Assembly: GCA_024233935.1 (NCBI GenBank)
Contig: JACKOY010000027.1
Coordinates: 1 to 51,403 of the forward strand
Reading direction: 5' to 3'
Source: Spirochaetales bacterium
GTDB taxonomy: Bacteria; Spirochaetota; Leptospiria; Leptospirales; Leptonemataceae
Length of the DNA stretch: 51,403 nucleotides
This document shows positions 16,183 through 24,751 of the stretch, one piece after another. Position 1 is the stretch's first letter. Each line of letters begins with the position of its first letter. Under the pieces are notes generated by a model that searched no databases, was not told where the DNA came from, and saw only the letters and a list, made by a program, of their open reading frames with translations. A program made the position numbers and the translations under genes.

Positions 16183-17108
16183 TCCGCTTCGTCGGGCAGG
16201 GCTACGGGCAAATCCGCCATTTTATAGATGAAGGCCGGGATATCGGCCAGGTTCTGCACGCTCGCGGGCAGTTGATCGGCGCCCGCGCCAAAGGCGAGAG
16301 TGGGCACCCGGTTTTCCGTATGTGTCTTGCGAGAGAGGTCTTCCAGATTGCCATGATCCGAGGTGACCAGCAGCAGCTCGTTTTCGGGATCCATAGCCGC
16401 AACAATCCCATCGATAAACGCCTCCAGGGTTCGGATGGCCCATTCGGCCGTTTCCCAGGACATGTCGTGTCCGGCTTTGTCCGTGATGAAAAACTCGTGC
16501 AGTACCAGATCGTAGCGTTTTGCGATGCGTACCAGATCCGCGCCGACTTCGCGGGGGCTTCGGATTGGGAAGCGCGCCCGGAGGTGCGGAAAAAGCCGAT
16601 GCATGATTTCGTGGGTAATGTCCATGTACACCGCGTCCCCCGCTTCCAGGTCCTCCAGGCGCTTCAGGGCCTGACCGGCGGCGACCTGGATATGCGTCGA
16701 AGCGCTCATCAGACGGGGACGGTGACTGATTCGCTGGATGTAAGCCTCCGAGTAGGCATTCAGGAGGCTCGCACGCCGTCCGCGCCGGGCGTATTGCAGG
16801 ACGATCGACCAGTCGTAGATCACCCGCCGGAGCGTCGGGCCCGGAAAGCCGGTCATGTGCCGGCCCATGACGCGGGCGCCATTCAGGCCGGTCCACAAAC
16901 TGGTTTGACCCGTGGCCGATTGAGGCAGGCCGGGCAGGCCCAGGCTGGCGTCCGTTTCATGGGTTACAAAGCCCGGGACCAGGCTTTCCTCTGGCGCGCG
17001 CCCTCCCAGAGCCGATAAATAAGAAGTAGCATACCGGCTGAAGGGGTTTGTGTCGGGGTCGTCCTTGCCGAAACCGATTCCGTCTATAAAAAGGTAAATG
17101 ATGCGCAA
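16143..17108 (-). CDS. Alkaline-phosphatase-superfamily metalloenzyme, phosphoglyceromutase-like
   Basis: 321 residues from a TTG at 17108, chosen because GGGAGGGG lies eight bases upstream and the product starts MRIIYLFIDGIGFG. The superfamily metal and nucleophile motifs are visible: Asp9 in FIDGIG, a nucleophile loop LPQSATGQTSLWTG (Ser64 or Thr66), DKAGHDM, and TSDHGNLEDL followed by a late His in THTENRVP. SDHGN and the closing HT-x-N-x-VP are the arrangement of cofactor-independent phosphoglycerate mutase and phosphopentomutase. The chain is far shorter than iPGM (about 510 residues) and has no mutase insertion domain visible, so hydrolase or phosphoesterase activity is as likely. It overlaps the TPR gene at 15016 tail to tail by 40 bases. 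Confidence 0.75.
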   Translation of the reverse strand: MRIIYLFIDGIGFGKDDPDTNPFSRYATSYLSALGGRAPEESLVPGFVTHETDASLGLPGLPQSATGQTSLWTGLNGARVMGRHMTGFPGPTLRRVIYDWSIVLQYARRGRRASLLNAYSEAYIQRISHRPRLMSASTHIQVAAGQALKRLEDLEAGDAVYMDITHEIMHRLFPHLRARFPIRSPREVGADLVRIAKRYDLVLHEFFITDKAGHDMSWETAEWAIRTLEAFIDGIVAAMDPENELLLVTSDHGNLEDLSRKTHTENRVPTLAFGAGADQLPASVQNLADIPAFIYKMADLPVALPDEADYLSEEARSSESG

Positions 17109-17163
17109 GAGATCGCCCCTCCCGGTCTGGATCTGAAACGTCCGCCTGACAAGGAATAATCAA

Positions 17164-19107
17164 ATGCCCAGGAAAGCACAAGCCCGTCCGATTCCCATGC
17201 TGAGAAAGCCGGAACCGGGCTTTTTTGAAGAAGAGGGCGGCGAAACCCGCCCGGATCCGGCCCGTTACCAGAACCTGCGCCTCAACCGCTCCGGAACCGC
17301 CCGGCCGCAAACGGGCGCCCCCGAGTCCCTCAATGCCCCGGCGCGGGAGGCGGTCTTTACTGCCGAGCTGCATGAACTGACCCGTAGCGTGATCGACCAT
17401 ACCCGCTTGAGGCCCGGCGACGCGCCGAAACGTATGAACCGGGCCGAGTTGCCTGCCGAAGGTGCGCCGGCTGCCGGCTCCTTGCCCGCTTCAAAACCGG
17501 CCGGTCGAACCGGATCCCCCGGACGGACAGAAGTCGGGTCCAGGCCGCTCCGTCCCACGCCCGGCGCCAAGCAATCCCCCGTGCGCAGGGCAGAGCTTCC
17601 GGCCGAGTCGATGGATTCCGCGGCGCGCCCCGCCACTCCAGGGCCCCAGGACCAGGACCCGGGCAGTGATCGCCCCCTCGTATTCGATGACGTGACTTTG
17701 TTTGGTTCCGACTCCGTGGCGCCCTCCGCCCCGGTTGTTGGCCCGCCCGCCACGCCGGAGCCTTTAGGGGAAGACGACGAGTTTGCGCCGGAGGTCCTGG
17801 ACGATATCGTCGCCGAACTGGAAGCCGAGTTGTTCGAGGACGAGAGCGATGCGCCGGCTCCGTACGAGCCGCCTGAGCCGACGCCTGTCCCTGCAAAGAC
17901 AGCAGCGACGCCCGATCGTGATTTTCTGATCAGTGACGAAGACCTGTACGAGCACGTTGCCCTCGACGAGGCCACAAAACAGGAAGGTAAGCCGGAAGCT
18001 GTAAAGCCGGAAGATGCAAAACCGGAAGATGCAAAACCGGAAGATGCAAAACCGGAAGCTGCAAAACCGGAAGCTGCAAAACCGGAAGATGCAAAACCGG
18101 AAGCTGCAAAACCGGAAGCTGCAAAACCGGAAGCTGCAAAACCGGAAGCTGCAAAATCGGAAGCCGATGAGCGGGCCAGTTCTATCCCGCCCCTGGAGGT
18201 TCTCACGGAAGAGGCTCCGCCGCCCCTGGCGCCCGAACTACTGGCAAAGTTGCATGTGTTATATCAGAAATCAGACCTGCAGCCAGCGGATTTTGACGCA
18301 ATCGTGCAGGAGATTGTCAACGCCACGGAAGCCGACGGGCTTGCCGTACTGCTTTTGAACGAGCGCCGCATGGCGTACCAGTGTCTGCTTTCCCATGCTC
18401 TGGACGAGCTCACGACCCGGAGCCTTTTTGTTGGTATCAAGGATCGCTATGTGCAGCCGGGCGTAACGTTCCAGGCTTTTGCCCTGCACGGAGATTTGCG
18501 ACAGGACTTTCACTTTACGAAACGATTCAGTTCGGATGCCCTTGCGGACTTCGCGAGCATGTTCGTTCTGAACCTGTCCGAGTTTCAGGTTGCGGGTTAT
18601 CTGATCCTGTTTGCGCGAACCGAGCAGGAAGCCTCGGTCGTTCAGAAAAAGCTCGAGACCCTTCGCGCCCTGTTGCGGGACCTCACTCCCATTCTGCTTC
18701 GGGCCCGTATGCACTTCTGGTACGATGCCGAATACGAAGAAAGCCAGGACACCTACATCCTGGACGAACTCTATTTGACCCTCCGCCGCCTTTCGGGCGG
18801 CGGCACGGAAACGGTAACAGTCATTCACATCCTGGTGGATGGCCTTCTGGAAGAAACGGCCTGGCACGTGCAGCTGAATCGTCTGGCCGATGCCGTGCTC
18901 CCACACCTGGCCCTTGAGGAAAGGGTCGTAATCGCGACGCCCAACAGGCTTCTGGTAATGCTGCGTGCCACGGACCCGGAAGTAATTCTGGGGTTTGCCA
19001 GGTCCAGCGCGGACCAGTGGGGTCTGACCTTGCGAACAAAGACCATGCGCTTCCCGGATGATGGCCGCAACCTGTACAACTATCTCTCTTTGCAGCCAGT
19101 GCCGTAA
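17164..19107 (+). CDS. Proline/alanine-rich protein with a 12-copy pentapeptide repeat and C-terminal GAF-like region
   Basis: 647 residues, with AGGA nine bases before ATG 17164. Residues 1-270 are low-complexity, Pro/Ala/Glu-rich and probably unstructured. Residues 275-334 are twelve tandem copies of a five-residue unit, mostly AKPEA or AKPED. From about residue 358 there is a folded part. Its first segment (LHVLYQKSDLQPADFDAIVQ, then ADGLAVLLLNERRMAYQCLL) resembles a GAF domain. The last 130 residues (beginning YILDELYLTLRRLSGGG) have the alternating pattern of a degenerate cyclase/GGDEF-like fold without catalytic GGDEF. Both domain readings are tentative. The exported TPR gene starts three bases after its stop. 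Confidence 0.65.
   Translation: MPRKAQARPIPMLRKPEPGFFEEEGGETRPDPARYQNLRLNRSGTARPQTGAPESLNAPAREAVFTAELHELTRSVIDHTRLRPGDAPKRMNRAELPAEGAPAAGSLPASKPAGRTGSPGRTEVGSRPLRPTPGAKQSPVRRAELPAESMDSAARPATPGPQDQDPGSDRPLVFDDVTLFGSDSVAPSAPVVGPPATPEPLGEDDEFAPEVLDDIVAELEAELFEDESDAPAPYEPPEPTPVPAKTAATPDRDFLISDEDLYEHVALDEATKQEGKPEAVKPEDAKPEDAKPEDAKPEAAKPEAAKPEDAKPEAAKPEAAKPEAAKPEAAKSEADERASSIPPLEVLTEEAPPPLAPELLAKLHVLYQKSDLQPADFDAIVQEIVNATEADGLAVLLLNERRMAYQCLLSHALDELTTRSLFVGIKDRYVQPGVTFQAFALHGDLRQDFHFTKRFSSDALADFASMFVLNLSEFQVAGYLILFARTEQEASVVQKKLETLRALLRDLTPILLRARMHFWYDAEYEESQDTYILDELYLTLRRLSGGGTETVTVIHILVDGLLEETAWHVQLNRLADAVLPHLALEERVVIATPNRLLVMLRATDPEVILGFARSSADQWGLTLRTKTMRFPDDGRNLYNYLSLQPVP
17986..18165 (+). repeat. 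Tandem 15-bp repeat, 12 copies, in coding sequence
   Basis: Twelve uninterrupted 15-base units with consensus GCAAAACCGGAAGMT (M is A or C). The first two units and the last are slightly diverged (GGTAAGCC..., GTAAAGCC..., GCAAAATCGG...). The unit length is a multiple of three, so copy-number changes keep the frame and only lengthen or shorten the AKPEA/D linker. The near identity of the central copies suggests recent slippage or unequal exchange. Confidence 0.95.
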
Positions 19108-19109
19108 CC

Positions 19110-19622
19110 ATGCGAAGGCTGAGACCCGGATTGCTGGTCCTGTTGATTGCGGTCCCGCACATGCTTCGGGCCGAACCCGGCTTTCGGGAACTGGAAGCGA
19201 CGGCTTTGCAGCTATGGGAGGCCGGTCGTCTGGAGGAAAGCCTGCCCCGGCTCCGGCGCCTGCATGAGCTCCAACCCTACAACGATCGCATCGCCTTCTT
19301 GCTGGCCAGAACTCTGATTCTGGCGCAACCGGAGGAACCGGCAGCCTACCGCCAGCGCCTGGGTGAGGCCGTGGTTCTTTTGGATCAGTCCCTGGCTCTG
19401 GACGCACACCCGGAGGATGATCGGGCGGCCCGGTGGTTCTTCGCAGGGCTGGCGCGGTGGTTTCGGAGCGAACGCCGGCTGGCCGCCAGTTGCTTTGAGC
19501 GCAGCCTGCGCCTGGACCTCCACCTGGGGCCGGCGGCCTACAACCTCGCTATCGTCTATCGCGAATTGGGCCAGCTGGATGATGCCCGGCGAGTAGAACG
19601 CAGCCTGACCACCCCGGATTAG
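19110..19622 (+). CDS. Small exported TPR protein
   Basis: 170 residues, starting two bases after the preceding stop, so it is probably translationally coupled. A short signal peptide (MRRLRPGLLVLLIAVPHM, cut near LRA) is followed by two or three TPR units (LQLWEAGRLEESLPRLRRLH, a central unit, and AAYNLAIVYRELGQLDDARR). No other domain is present. The next 60 bases contain the promoter and CIRCE-like operator of hrcA, so this gene ends the upstream run. Confidence 0.75.
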   Translation: MRRLRPGLLVLLIAVPHMLRAEPGFRELEATALQLWEAGRLEESLPRLRRLHELQPYNDRIAFLLARTLILAQPEEPAAYRQRLGEAVVLLDQSLALDAHPEDDRAARWFFAGLARWFRSERRLAASCFERSLRLDLHLGPAAYNLAIVYRELGQLDDARRVERSLTTPD

Positions 19623-19642
19623 CAATCCCACCCTTTTTGTGC

Positions 19643-19671
19643 TTGACGAGCCCCCTTTTGGCGACTACTCT
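19643..19671 (+). promoter_or_regulatory. Probable housekeeping promoter of the hrcA-grpE-dnaK-dnaJ operon
   Basis: TTGACG (19643-19648), a 17-base spacer and TACTCT (19666-19671) fit a sigma-70-type promoter, with a strong -35 and a weaker -10. Transcription would begin near 19678-19680, just ahead of the CIRCE-like element. This is the expected geometry for HrcA repression. Confidence 0.6.
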
Positions 19672-19681
19672 TTCGCATGAA

Positions 19682-19708
19682 TTAGCAATCGAGGCACTGG
19701 ACTGCTAA
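19682..19708 (+). promoter_or_regulatory. CIRCE-like operator (HrcA binding site)
   Basis: TTAGCAATC, nine bases, GACTGCTAA. The canonical CIRCE element is TTAGCACTC-N9-GAGTGCTAA. The spacing is exact, the outer six bases of each arm are perfect, and the inner three differ by one base in each arm. The element lies right after the predicted transcription start and before hrcA, so the operon is most likely autoregulated by HrcA. Confidence 0.85.
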
Positions 19709-19709
19709 A

Positions 19710-20798
19710 ATGGTCGTCCGGGCGAGGCGGAGAGCTGGGGCTCTTCGATGGGTGGGAGGTGGCGCCATAAATCTTCGGGAGGGTGAAATACTGAAGCTGG
19801 TTGTAGATGGATTCATTCGGCACGCGACGCCAATCAGCAGCCTCTACCTTACGCAACACTACGACGTGGGGGTGAGTTCTGCAACCGTGCGCTCCATCTT
19901 CGCCGGTCTGGAGAGCGAAGGGTATTTGTTTTCTCCCCATCGCAGCGCTGGGCGTATCCCGACTGAACGAGCGTATCGTTATTATGTCAACAATCTGGGA
20001 CAGCTTTCCTTCGTGGGCGATGACGAGCAGCGCTTCATACAGGCGCAGTACCTCAAGCGTGACTTCAAAATGGAAGACCTTCTGCAGGCCACCAGCCAGA
20101 TCCTCAGCCGTCTTACCAGGGCGGCGGCAGTAGTTGTGGGACCGGCAAGAGAAAAGGCCGTGCTCAAGCACCTCGAACTGATCGACATGGGCGCCGATGA
20201 GGTGCTTCTGATTCTGGTCACCCGTACCGGTGGCGTCTATTCACGTAATCTTTTTCTGGAAAACCGCATTCCGTCTGATTATCTGCGGCACATCTCCCGG
20301 CTGTTGAGTGAGCGCTGCAAAGGCGCAGAAGTCGGCGCTGTGCCGGATCTGCTTCGCGTAAGCAGTGATTCAGTGCGCGATCGTGCGGGCGATTATGAGC
20401 ACGTCGTGGGGGCTGCGATTGCACGCAGCTTCGAGGGCGGTTCGATCGGCAACGAACCGATTTACCTGCATGGATTGGACTACTTATACAACCGCATCAA
20501 ACGCGAGCGGGCGGGACCGAACGCCCGGCCCGGGCAGCTTTTCGAATCGGAGAACGTGCTGCGCACCTTGTTCGCGCAGTTTCGCGACGCCGACGGAGTT
20601 GAGGTTTTGATCGAAGGTGATCGGGACGAGCGGCTACAGGGGCTTTCGGTTGTTTCGGCAAGCTACAAGATGGGCGAGCAAAACATCGGCGCCCTTGGAG
20701 TGGTGGGTCCTAATCGAATGAACTATGCCAGGGTGATTGGTCGTATTGAGTACGTGCGTCGCTTAATTTCGAACATGATCACACGTATGAGCAACTGA
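19710..20798 (+). CDS. hrcA: Heat-inducible transcription repressor HrcA
   Basis: 362 residues if read from the ATG at 19710, which sits one base after the CIRCE arm. The family N-terminus (winged helix, ILKLVVDGFIRHATPISSLY, then VSSATVRSIFAGLESEGYLF and SAGRIPTERAYRYYV) only begins about 20 residues in. HrcA binds CIRCE and represses groE and dnaK operons; it depends on GroEL for folding. The start is uncertain: GTG at 19752 is possible, and the best ribosome-binding site (GGGAGG at 19754-19759) is seven bases before an ATA at 19767 that would give the usual HrcA length. The central dimer and C-terminal ligand-like domains look complete. grpE starts 14 bases after the stop. Confidence 0.93.
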   Translation: MVVRARRRAGALRWVGGGAINLREGEILKLVVDGFIRHATPISSLYLTQHYDVGVSSATVRSIFAGLESEGYLFSPHRSAGRIPTERAYRYYVNNLGQLSFVGDDEQRFIQAQYLKRDFKMEDLLQATSQILSRLTRAAAVVVGPAREKAVLKHLELIDMGADEVLLILVTRTGGVYSRNLFLENRIPSDYLRHISRLLSERCKGAEVGAVPDLLRVSSDSVRDRAGDYEHVVGAAIARSFEGGSIGNEPIYLHGLDYLYNRIKRERAGPNARPGQLFESENVLRTLFAQFRDADGVEVLIEGDRDERLQGLSVVSASYKMGEQNIGALGVVGPNRMNYARVIGRIEYVRRLISNMITRMSN

Positions 20799-20812
20799 GG
20801 TCGAGGAGAACT

Positions 20813-21481
20813 ATGGGAGGCAACCCGGAAAACGAACAGGAGCGCAGGCCGGTGGAAGAGACCGAGACACAGGCTGGCGGACCGGCCGGCGTCGACGTGG
20901 CAAACGGCCGGCAGAGTCGCAGTGAAACGTCCAATGACGCGGGCGCCGATGCGGAGCAGAGAGCGGATGGTGAAGTTGCGTCGGCACCGGAAGAAGATGA
21001 ACTAACACGTCTGCGGCGCGAGACCGAAGAGCTGCGCGACCAGTGGACGCGTGAGCGGGCCGAATTCAGCAACTTCCGCAAACGAACCATTATCGAGCGC
21101 CAGCGAGCCAGGCAAGAAACGATCAGTTCCTTTGTTGGGGAGTTGCTTGTCGCCCTGGACAACTTCGATCAGGTCTTGAACATCGAGAGCGTGAGCGAGG
21201 AAGTGAAGAACTACATCGTTGGCGTGCAGATGATACGAGACAGCTTCATCAATATTTTGCAGAAGCACAACATTAAGGTAATTAACCCCGTGGACGAAGC
21301 GTTCGATCCGAATCGAATGGAGGCGTTGTCCATGGAAAATCGGGACGATATCGAAAAAGACACCGTGCTGGAAGTATATCAGTCAGGTTACGTGCTGGAA
21401 TACGGCGAGGGTAACTCGCACGTGATCCGCCCGGCGCGGGTGAAGGTGGGCAAAGCCACGGCGGCCAGCCCACAGCAGTAG
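20813..21481 (+). CDS. grpE: GrpE, nucleotide-exchange factor for DnaK
   Basis: 222 residues with GAGGAG just before the ATG. The first 65 residues are acidic and disordered (rich in Glu, Gln and Ala). The long dimerisation coiled coil (RLRRETEELRDQWTRERAEF) leads into the conserved segment NFRKRTIIERQRARQ. The beta-wing region is at the C-terminus (NPVDEAFDPNRMEALSM, then GYVLEYGEGNSHVIRPARVK). The last motif corresponds to the usual GY-x-L-x-x-RVIRPA-x-V signature with NSHVIRPA here. It releases ADP from DnaK and works with dnaK and dnaJ directly downstream. Confidence 0.95.
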   Translation: MGGNPENEQERRPVEETETQAGGPAGVDVANGRQSRSETSNDAGADAEQRADGEVASAPEEDELTRLRRETEELRDQWTRERAEFSNFRKRTIIERQRARQETISSFVGELLVALDNFDQVLNIESVSEEVKNYIVGVQMIRDSFINILQKHNIKVINPVDEAFDPNRMEALSMENRDDIEKDTVLEVYQSGYVLEYGEGNSHVIRPARVKVGKATAASPQQ

Positions 21482-21517
21482 AAGCCAAATCGAAATAGCA
21501 GCAAAAGAGGAAAGGAA

Positions 21518-23440
21518 ATGGCACAAGAAAAAATCATCGGCATCGACCTCGGCACGACCAACTCGTGCGTGGCGGTCATGGAAGGTGGAGAGCCGGTCGT
21601 CATTCAGAATGCAGAAGGCGCCCGCACAACTCCGTCTATCGTTGCCTATACAGAGGGCGGACGGTTGGTCGGCCAGATCGCAAAGAACCAGGCGATCACA
21701 AACCCGACCAATACGATCCGCTCAATCAAACGCTTTATGGGACGCCGCTTTTCGGAAGTCACAAAAGAGGCAGAACGGGTTCCGTACAAGACGGTGCGCA
21801 GCGGATCGGATGGTCTCAAAGTGGAGACCGAGCAGGGTTCCTTTACCGCGCCCGAAATATCGGCGGTCGTTCTCCAGAAGATGAAGCAAACCGCAGAGGA
21901 TTACCTTGGTCATCCGGTCAACAAGGCCGTGATCACGGTTCCGGCGTATTTCAACGATGAGCAGCGGCAGGCGACCAAAGACGCCGGCCGGATCGCAGGA
22001 CTGCAGGTCGAGCGAATCATCAACGAGCCAACGGCGGCAGCTCTCGCCTATGGCCTGGATCGCAAGAACAAGAGCATGAAGATCGCTGTCTACGACCTTG
22101 GCGGCGGCACGTTCGATGTTTCCATTCTGGAACTGGGCGACGGCGTTTTCGAGGTGAAATCAACGAACGGAGACACCCATCTGGGTGGTGACGACTTCGA
22201 TGATGTGATCATCGACTGGCTTGTGAGCGAATTCAAAAAGGAAAGCGGCATTGATATCGCGAAAGATCGTATGGCGCTGCAGCGTCTTAAGGAAGCGGCC
22301 GAGAAAGCCAAGATCGAACTTTCCGGAACAAGCCAGGCGCAGATCAACATACCGTTTGTCACGGCTGATCAAAGCGGCCCCAAGCATTTGAATATGAGCC
22401 TTACGCGCTCAAAGTTCGAGCAGCTTTCGAGGACCCTGGTGGAGCGTACGCGCCAGCCCTGCCTGAGCGCACTCAAAGATGCGGGCCTTTCGGCTTCGGA
22501 CGTTGATGAAGTTCTTCTGGTCGGTGGCTCAACGCGCATTCCGGCTGTTCAGGAGCTGGTGAAGTCCATATTCGGCCGGGAGCCTAACAAATCGGTAAAC
22601 CCCGACGAAGTCGTCGCGGTTGGAGCCGCCATTCAGGGTGGAGTTCTGGCCGGCGAGGTCTCCGACGTGCTCCTGCTGGATGTTACGCCGCTTTCTCTCG
22701 GAATCGAAACTCTGGGTGGTGTATTCACTCGATTGATCGAACGTAACACGACCATCCCGACGCGTAAGTCGCAGATTTTCTCGACCGCGGCAGACAACCA
22801 GACCGCAGTATCCGTGCATGTGATGCAGGGAGAGCGGGATATGGCGAAGGACAACCGGACTCTAGCGCGCTTTGATCTGGTCGGAATTCCCACCGCGCCA
22901 CGCGGCGTGCCGCAGATCGAAGTGGCCTTCGACATCGATGCCAATGGTATCGTGCACGTTTCGGCAAAAGATCTCGGAACCGGAAAAGAACAAAAGATCC
23001 GTGTGGAATCTTCCAGCGGACTCTCTGAGGACGAGATACAGAAGATGGTCCGTGACGCGGAGGAAAACCAGGCCCGGGACCGCGAACAGCGCGAGGTCGC
23101 CGAAGCACGCAACGAAGCCGACAATCTCGCCTACCAGCTCGAAAAGAGCCTCAGCGATGCCGGCGACAAGGTTGATCCTGCCGATCGGGCCAAAGCGGAA
23201 GATGTCATCAAGCGCACACGCGAAGCCCTGGAATCGGGAGACGACGCGGCCATCAAGGCGGCGCGCGAAGAAATTCGCAACGCCTCCATGGAACTCGGCC
23301 AGAAGCTGTATGCGGCAGCCGGCGCTGGTGCTCCAGGCGAACAAGCCGCCCCGGAAGGTGACGGAAATCAGGAAGCCGGATCAGAAGGCGAAAACGTTGT
23401 CGATGCGGACTATACGGTGGTCGACGAGGACAAGAAATAA
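21518..23440 (+). CDS. dnaK: Chaperone protein DnaK (Hsp70)
   Basis: 640 residues, full family length, with GAGGAAAGG before the ATG. It has all three Hsp70 signatures: IGIDLGTTNSCVAVMEG at the N-terminus, IAVYDLGGGTFDVSILELG, and VLLVGGSTRIPAVQELVK. The substrate-binding domain and helical lid follow, and the acidic C-terminus ends near DADYTVVDEDKK, close to the usual co-chaperone tail. It folds and protects proteins in the cytoplasm in ATP-dependent cycles with DnaJ and GrpE. It is the third gene of the HrcA-controlled operon. Confidence 0.98.
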   Translation: MAQEKIIGIDLGTTNSCVAVMEGGEPVVIQNAEGARTTPSIVAYTEGGRLVGQIAKNQAITNPTNTIRSIKRFMGRRFSEVTKEAERVPYKTVRSGSDGLKVETEQGSFTAPEISAVVLQKMKQTAEDYLGHPVNKAVITVPAYFNDEQRQATKDAGRIAGLQVERIINEPTAAALAYGLDRKNKSMKIAVYDLGGGTFDVSILELGDGVFEVKSTNGDTHLGGDDFDDVIIDWLVSEFKKESGIDIAKDRMALQRLKEAAEKAKIELSGTSQAQINIPFVTADQSGPKHLNMSLTRSKFEQLSRTLVERTRQPCLSALKDAGLSASDVDEVLLVGGSTRIPAVQELVKSIFGREPNKSVNPDEVVAVGAAIQGGVLAGEVSDVLLLDVTPLSLGIETLGGVFTRLIERNTTIPTRKSQIFSTAADNQTAVSVHVMQGERDMAKDNRTLARFDLVGIPTAPRGVPQIEVAFDIDANGIVHVSAKDLGTGKEQKIRVESSSGLSEDEIQKMVRDAEENQARDREQREVAEARNEADNLAYQLEKSLSDAGDKVDPADRAKAEDVIKRTREALESGDDAAIKAAREEIRNASMELGQKLYAAAGAGAPGEQAAPEGDGNQEAGSEGENVVDADYTVVDEDKK

Positions 23441-23495
23441 GGAGCCTGGATGCTGACAGGCGCATCCCAGCGGAACAACGGAACGGGTACTGGAA

Positions 23496-24632
23496 ATGGC
23501 AGATCGCGATTATTATGAAGTGCTGGGCGTGTCACGCGACGCCCAGGCGGATGAGATCAAAAAGGCATATCGCAAGCTGGCTATCCAGTACCACCCCGAT
23601 AAGAATCGTGGGAATCCGGAAGCCGAAGAAAAGTTCAAAGAGGCGACGGAAGCGTACGAAGTACTGTCCGACGCTCAGAAGCGGCAGGCTTACGATCGTT
23701 TTGGGAAGGCCGGTGTAGGTGCTGGAGCCGCCGGCCCCGGCGGCTTTGGCTACAAAGCCTATACCGACTTTTCAGATATCTTTGGCGATCTTGGTGACGT
23801 GTTCTCGGAGTTCTTCGGGGGCGGCGGCGGTTTTGGTGGCGGGGGTCGGCGCGGTGGCGTTTCGCGCGGCGCTGATCTGCGCTATAACCTTGAAATTTCC
23901 CTCGAAGATGCGGCGCTGGGCAAGGAAGTCAAAATAGAGATACCGCGACAGGAGGCCTGCGATGAGTGTGGCGGTTCTGGCGCGCGCAAAGGCACCCAGC
24001 CCACGACCTGCGACACCTGCGGGGGAGTGGGGCAGGTACGCCGCACCCAGGGTTTCTTTTCGATCTCAACCACCTGTCCTCGCTGTCAGGGCCGCGGCAG
24101 CATCATCGCCGATGCCTGTCCTTCCTGTCATGGGGATGGTGTTCTGGAAAAACGTCGAACTCTGAATCTCAAGATTCCGCCGGGGGTCGAGTCGGGCAGC
24201 CGTTTGAAAGTCACCGGCGAAGGCGAGTCGGGACGCCAGGGGGGCCCCCGGGGCGACCTGTATGTCGTGACGCACCTGCGGCGCCATAACCTCTTTGAGC
24301 GCCAGGGCAACGACCTGGTACTTCAGGTAAACATTCCGATCACGACCGGGATTCTGGGCGGCGAGGTGGAAGTGCCCACAATCGAAGGCAAAAAAGCCAA
24401 AATGAAGATCCCGGCCGGAACCGAGAGCGGTCAAATCTTTCGCCTGAAAGGCAAGGGCATGCCCTACATGGGCGGTTACGGAAAGGGGGACCAGCACGTC
24501 GTCATCAACCTGAAGACTCCCCGGAATCTAAGCAAACGTGCGCGGGACCTGGTCAAAGAACTGGAGCGCGAGCTGGGAACGGATTCTCGCAATGGCTCGG
24601 ACTATTCCCGCGTTAAGGCCGGCTTCCACTGA
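23496..24632 (+). CDS. dnaJ: Chaperone protein DnaJ (Hsp40)
   Basis: 378 residues with the complete type I layout. The J domain carries His33-Pro34-Asp35 (IQYHPDKNRG). A Gly/Phe region includes GGGGGFGGGGRRGG. The zinc-binding region has four CxxCxGxG repeats (CDECGGSG, CDTCGGVG, CPRCQGRG, CPSCHGDG). The C-terminal beta-sandwich domains close the chain. It stimulates DnaK ATPase and delivers substrates. It is last in the operon: 41 bases after the stop there is a 6-bp GC hairpin (24674-24689) with no T-run, so termination there is uncertain. Confidence 0.97.
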   Translation: MADRDYYEVLGVSRDAQADEIKKAYRKLAIQYHPDKNRGNPEAEEKFKEATEAYEVLSDAQKRQAYDRFGKAGVGAGAAGPGGFGYKAYTDFSDIFGDLGDVFSEFFGGGGGFGGGGRRGGVSRGADLRYNLEISLEDAALGKEVKIEIPRQEACDECGGSGARKGTQPTTCDTCGGVGQVRRTQGFFSISTTCPRCQGRGSIIADACPSCHGDGVLEKRRTLNLKIPPGVESGSRLKVTGEGESGRQGGPRGDLYVVTHLRRHNLFERQGNDLVLQVNIPITTGILGGEVEVPTIEGKKAKMKIPAGTESGQIFRLKGKGMPYMGGYGKGDQHVVINLKTPRNLSKRARDLVKELERELGTDSRNGSDYSRVKAGFH

Positions 24633-24751
24633 TCCTGGCGGTAAAGCTGAACCGGCGGCCCATTATATAGCCACCCCGGAGCCCCGGGGCGCGAACGGTT
24701 GCCCGACAAATAGCTTTACAGGTAGCCGGTCGCAGAAAGGCTCAAACCACT

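Noticed and set aside
17986..18165. Possible CRISPR array
   Set aside because: Units are contiguous 15-mers with no spacers, in frame and encoding a pentapeptide. It is a coding tandem repeat.
17265..18206. Long minus-strand open frame of 313 codons across the repeat gene
   Set aside because: It lies wholly antisense to the repeat-bearing gene at 17164. Its Ser/Ala-rich product is the reverse reading of the Pro/Ala repeats, with no domain or ribosome-binding site.
24674..24689. Terminator after dnaJ
   Set aside because: A perfect 6-bp GC stem with a 4-base loop, but no T-run follows. Left as a note in the dnaJ entry.
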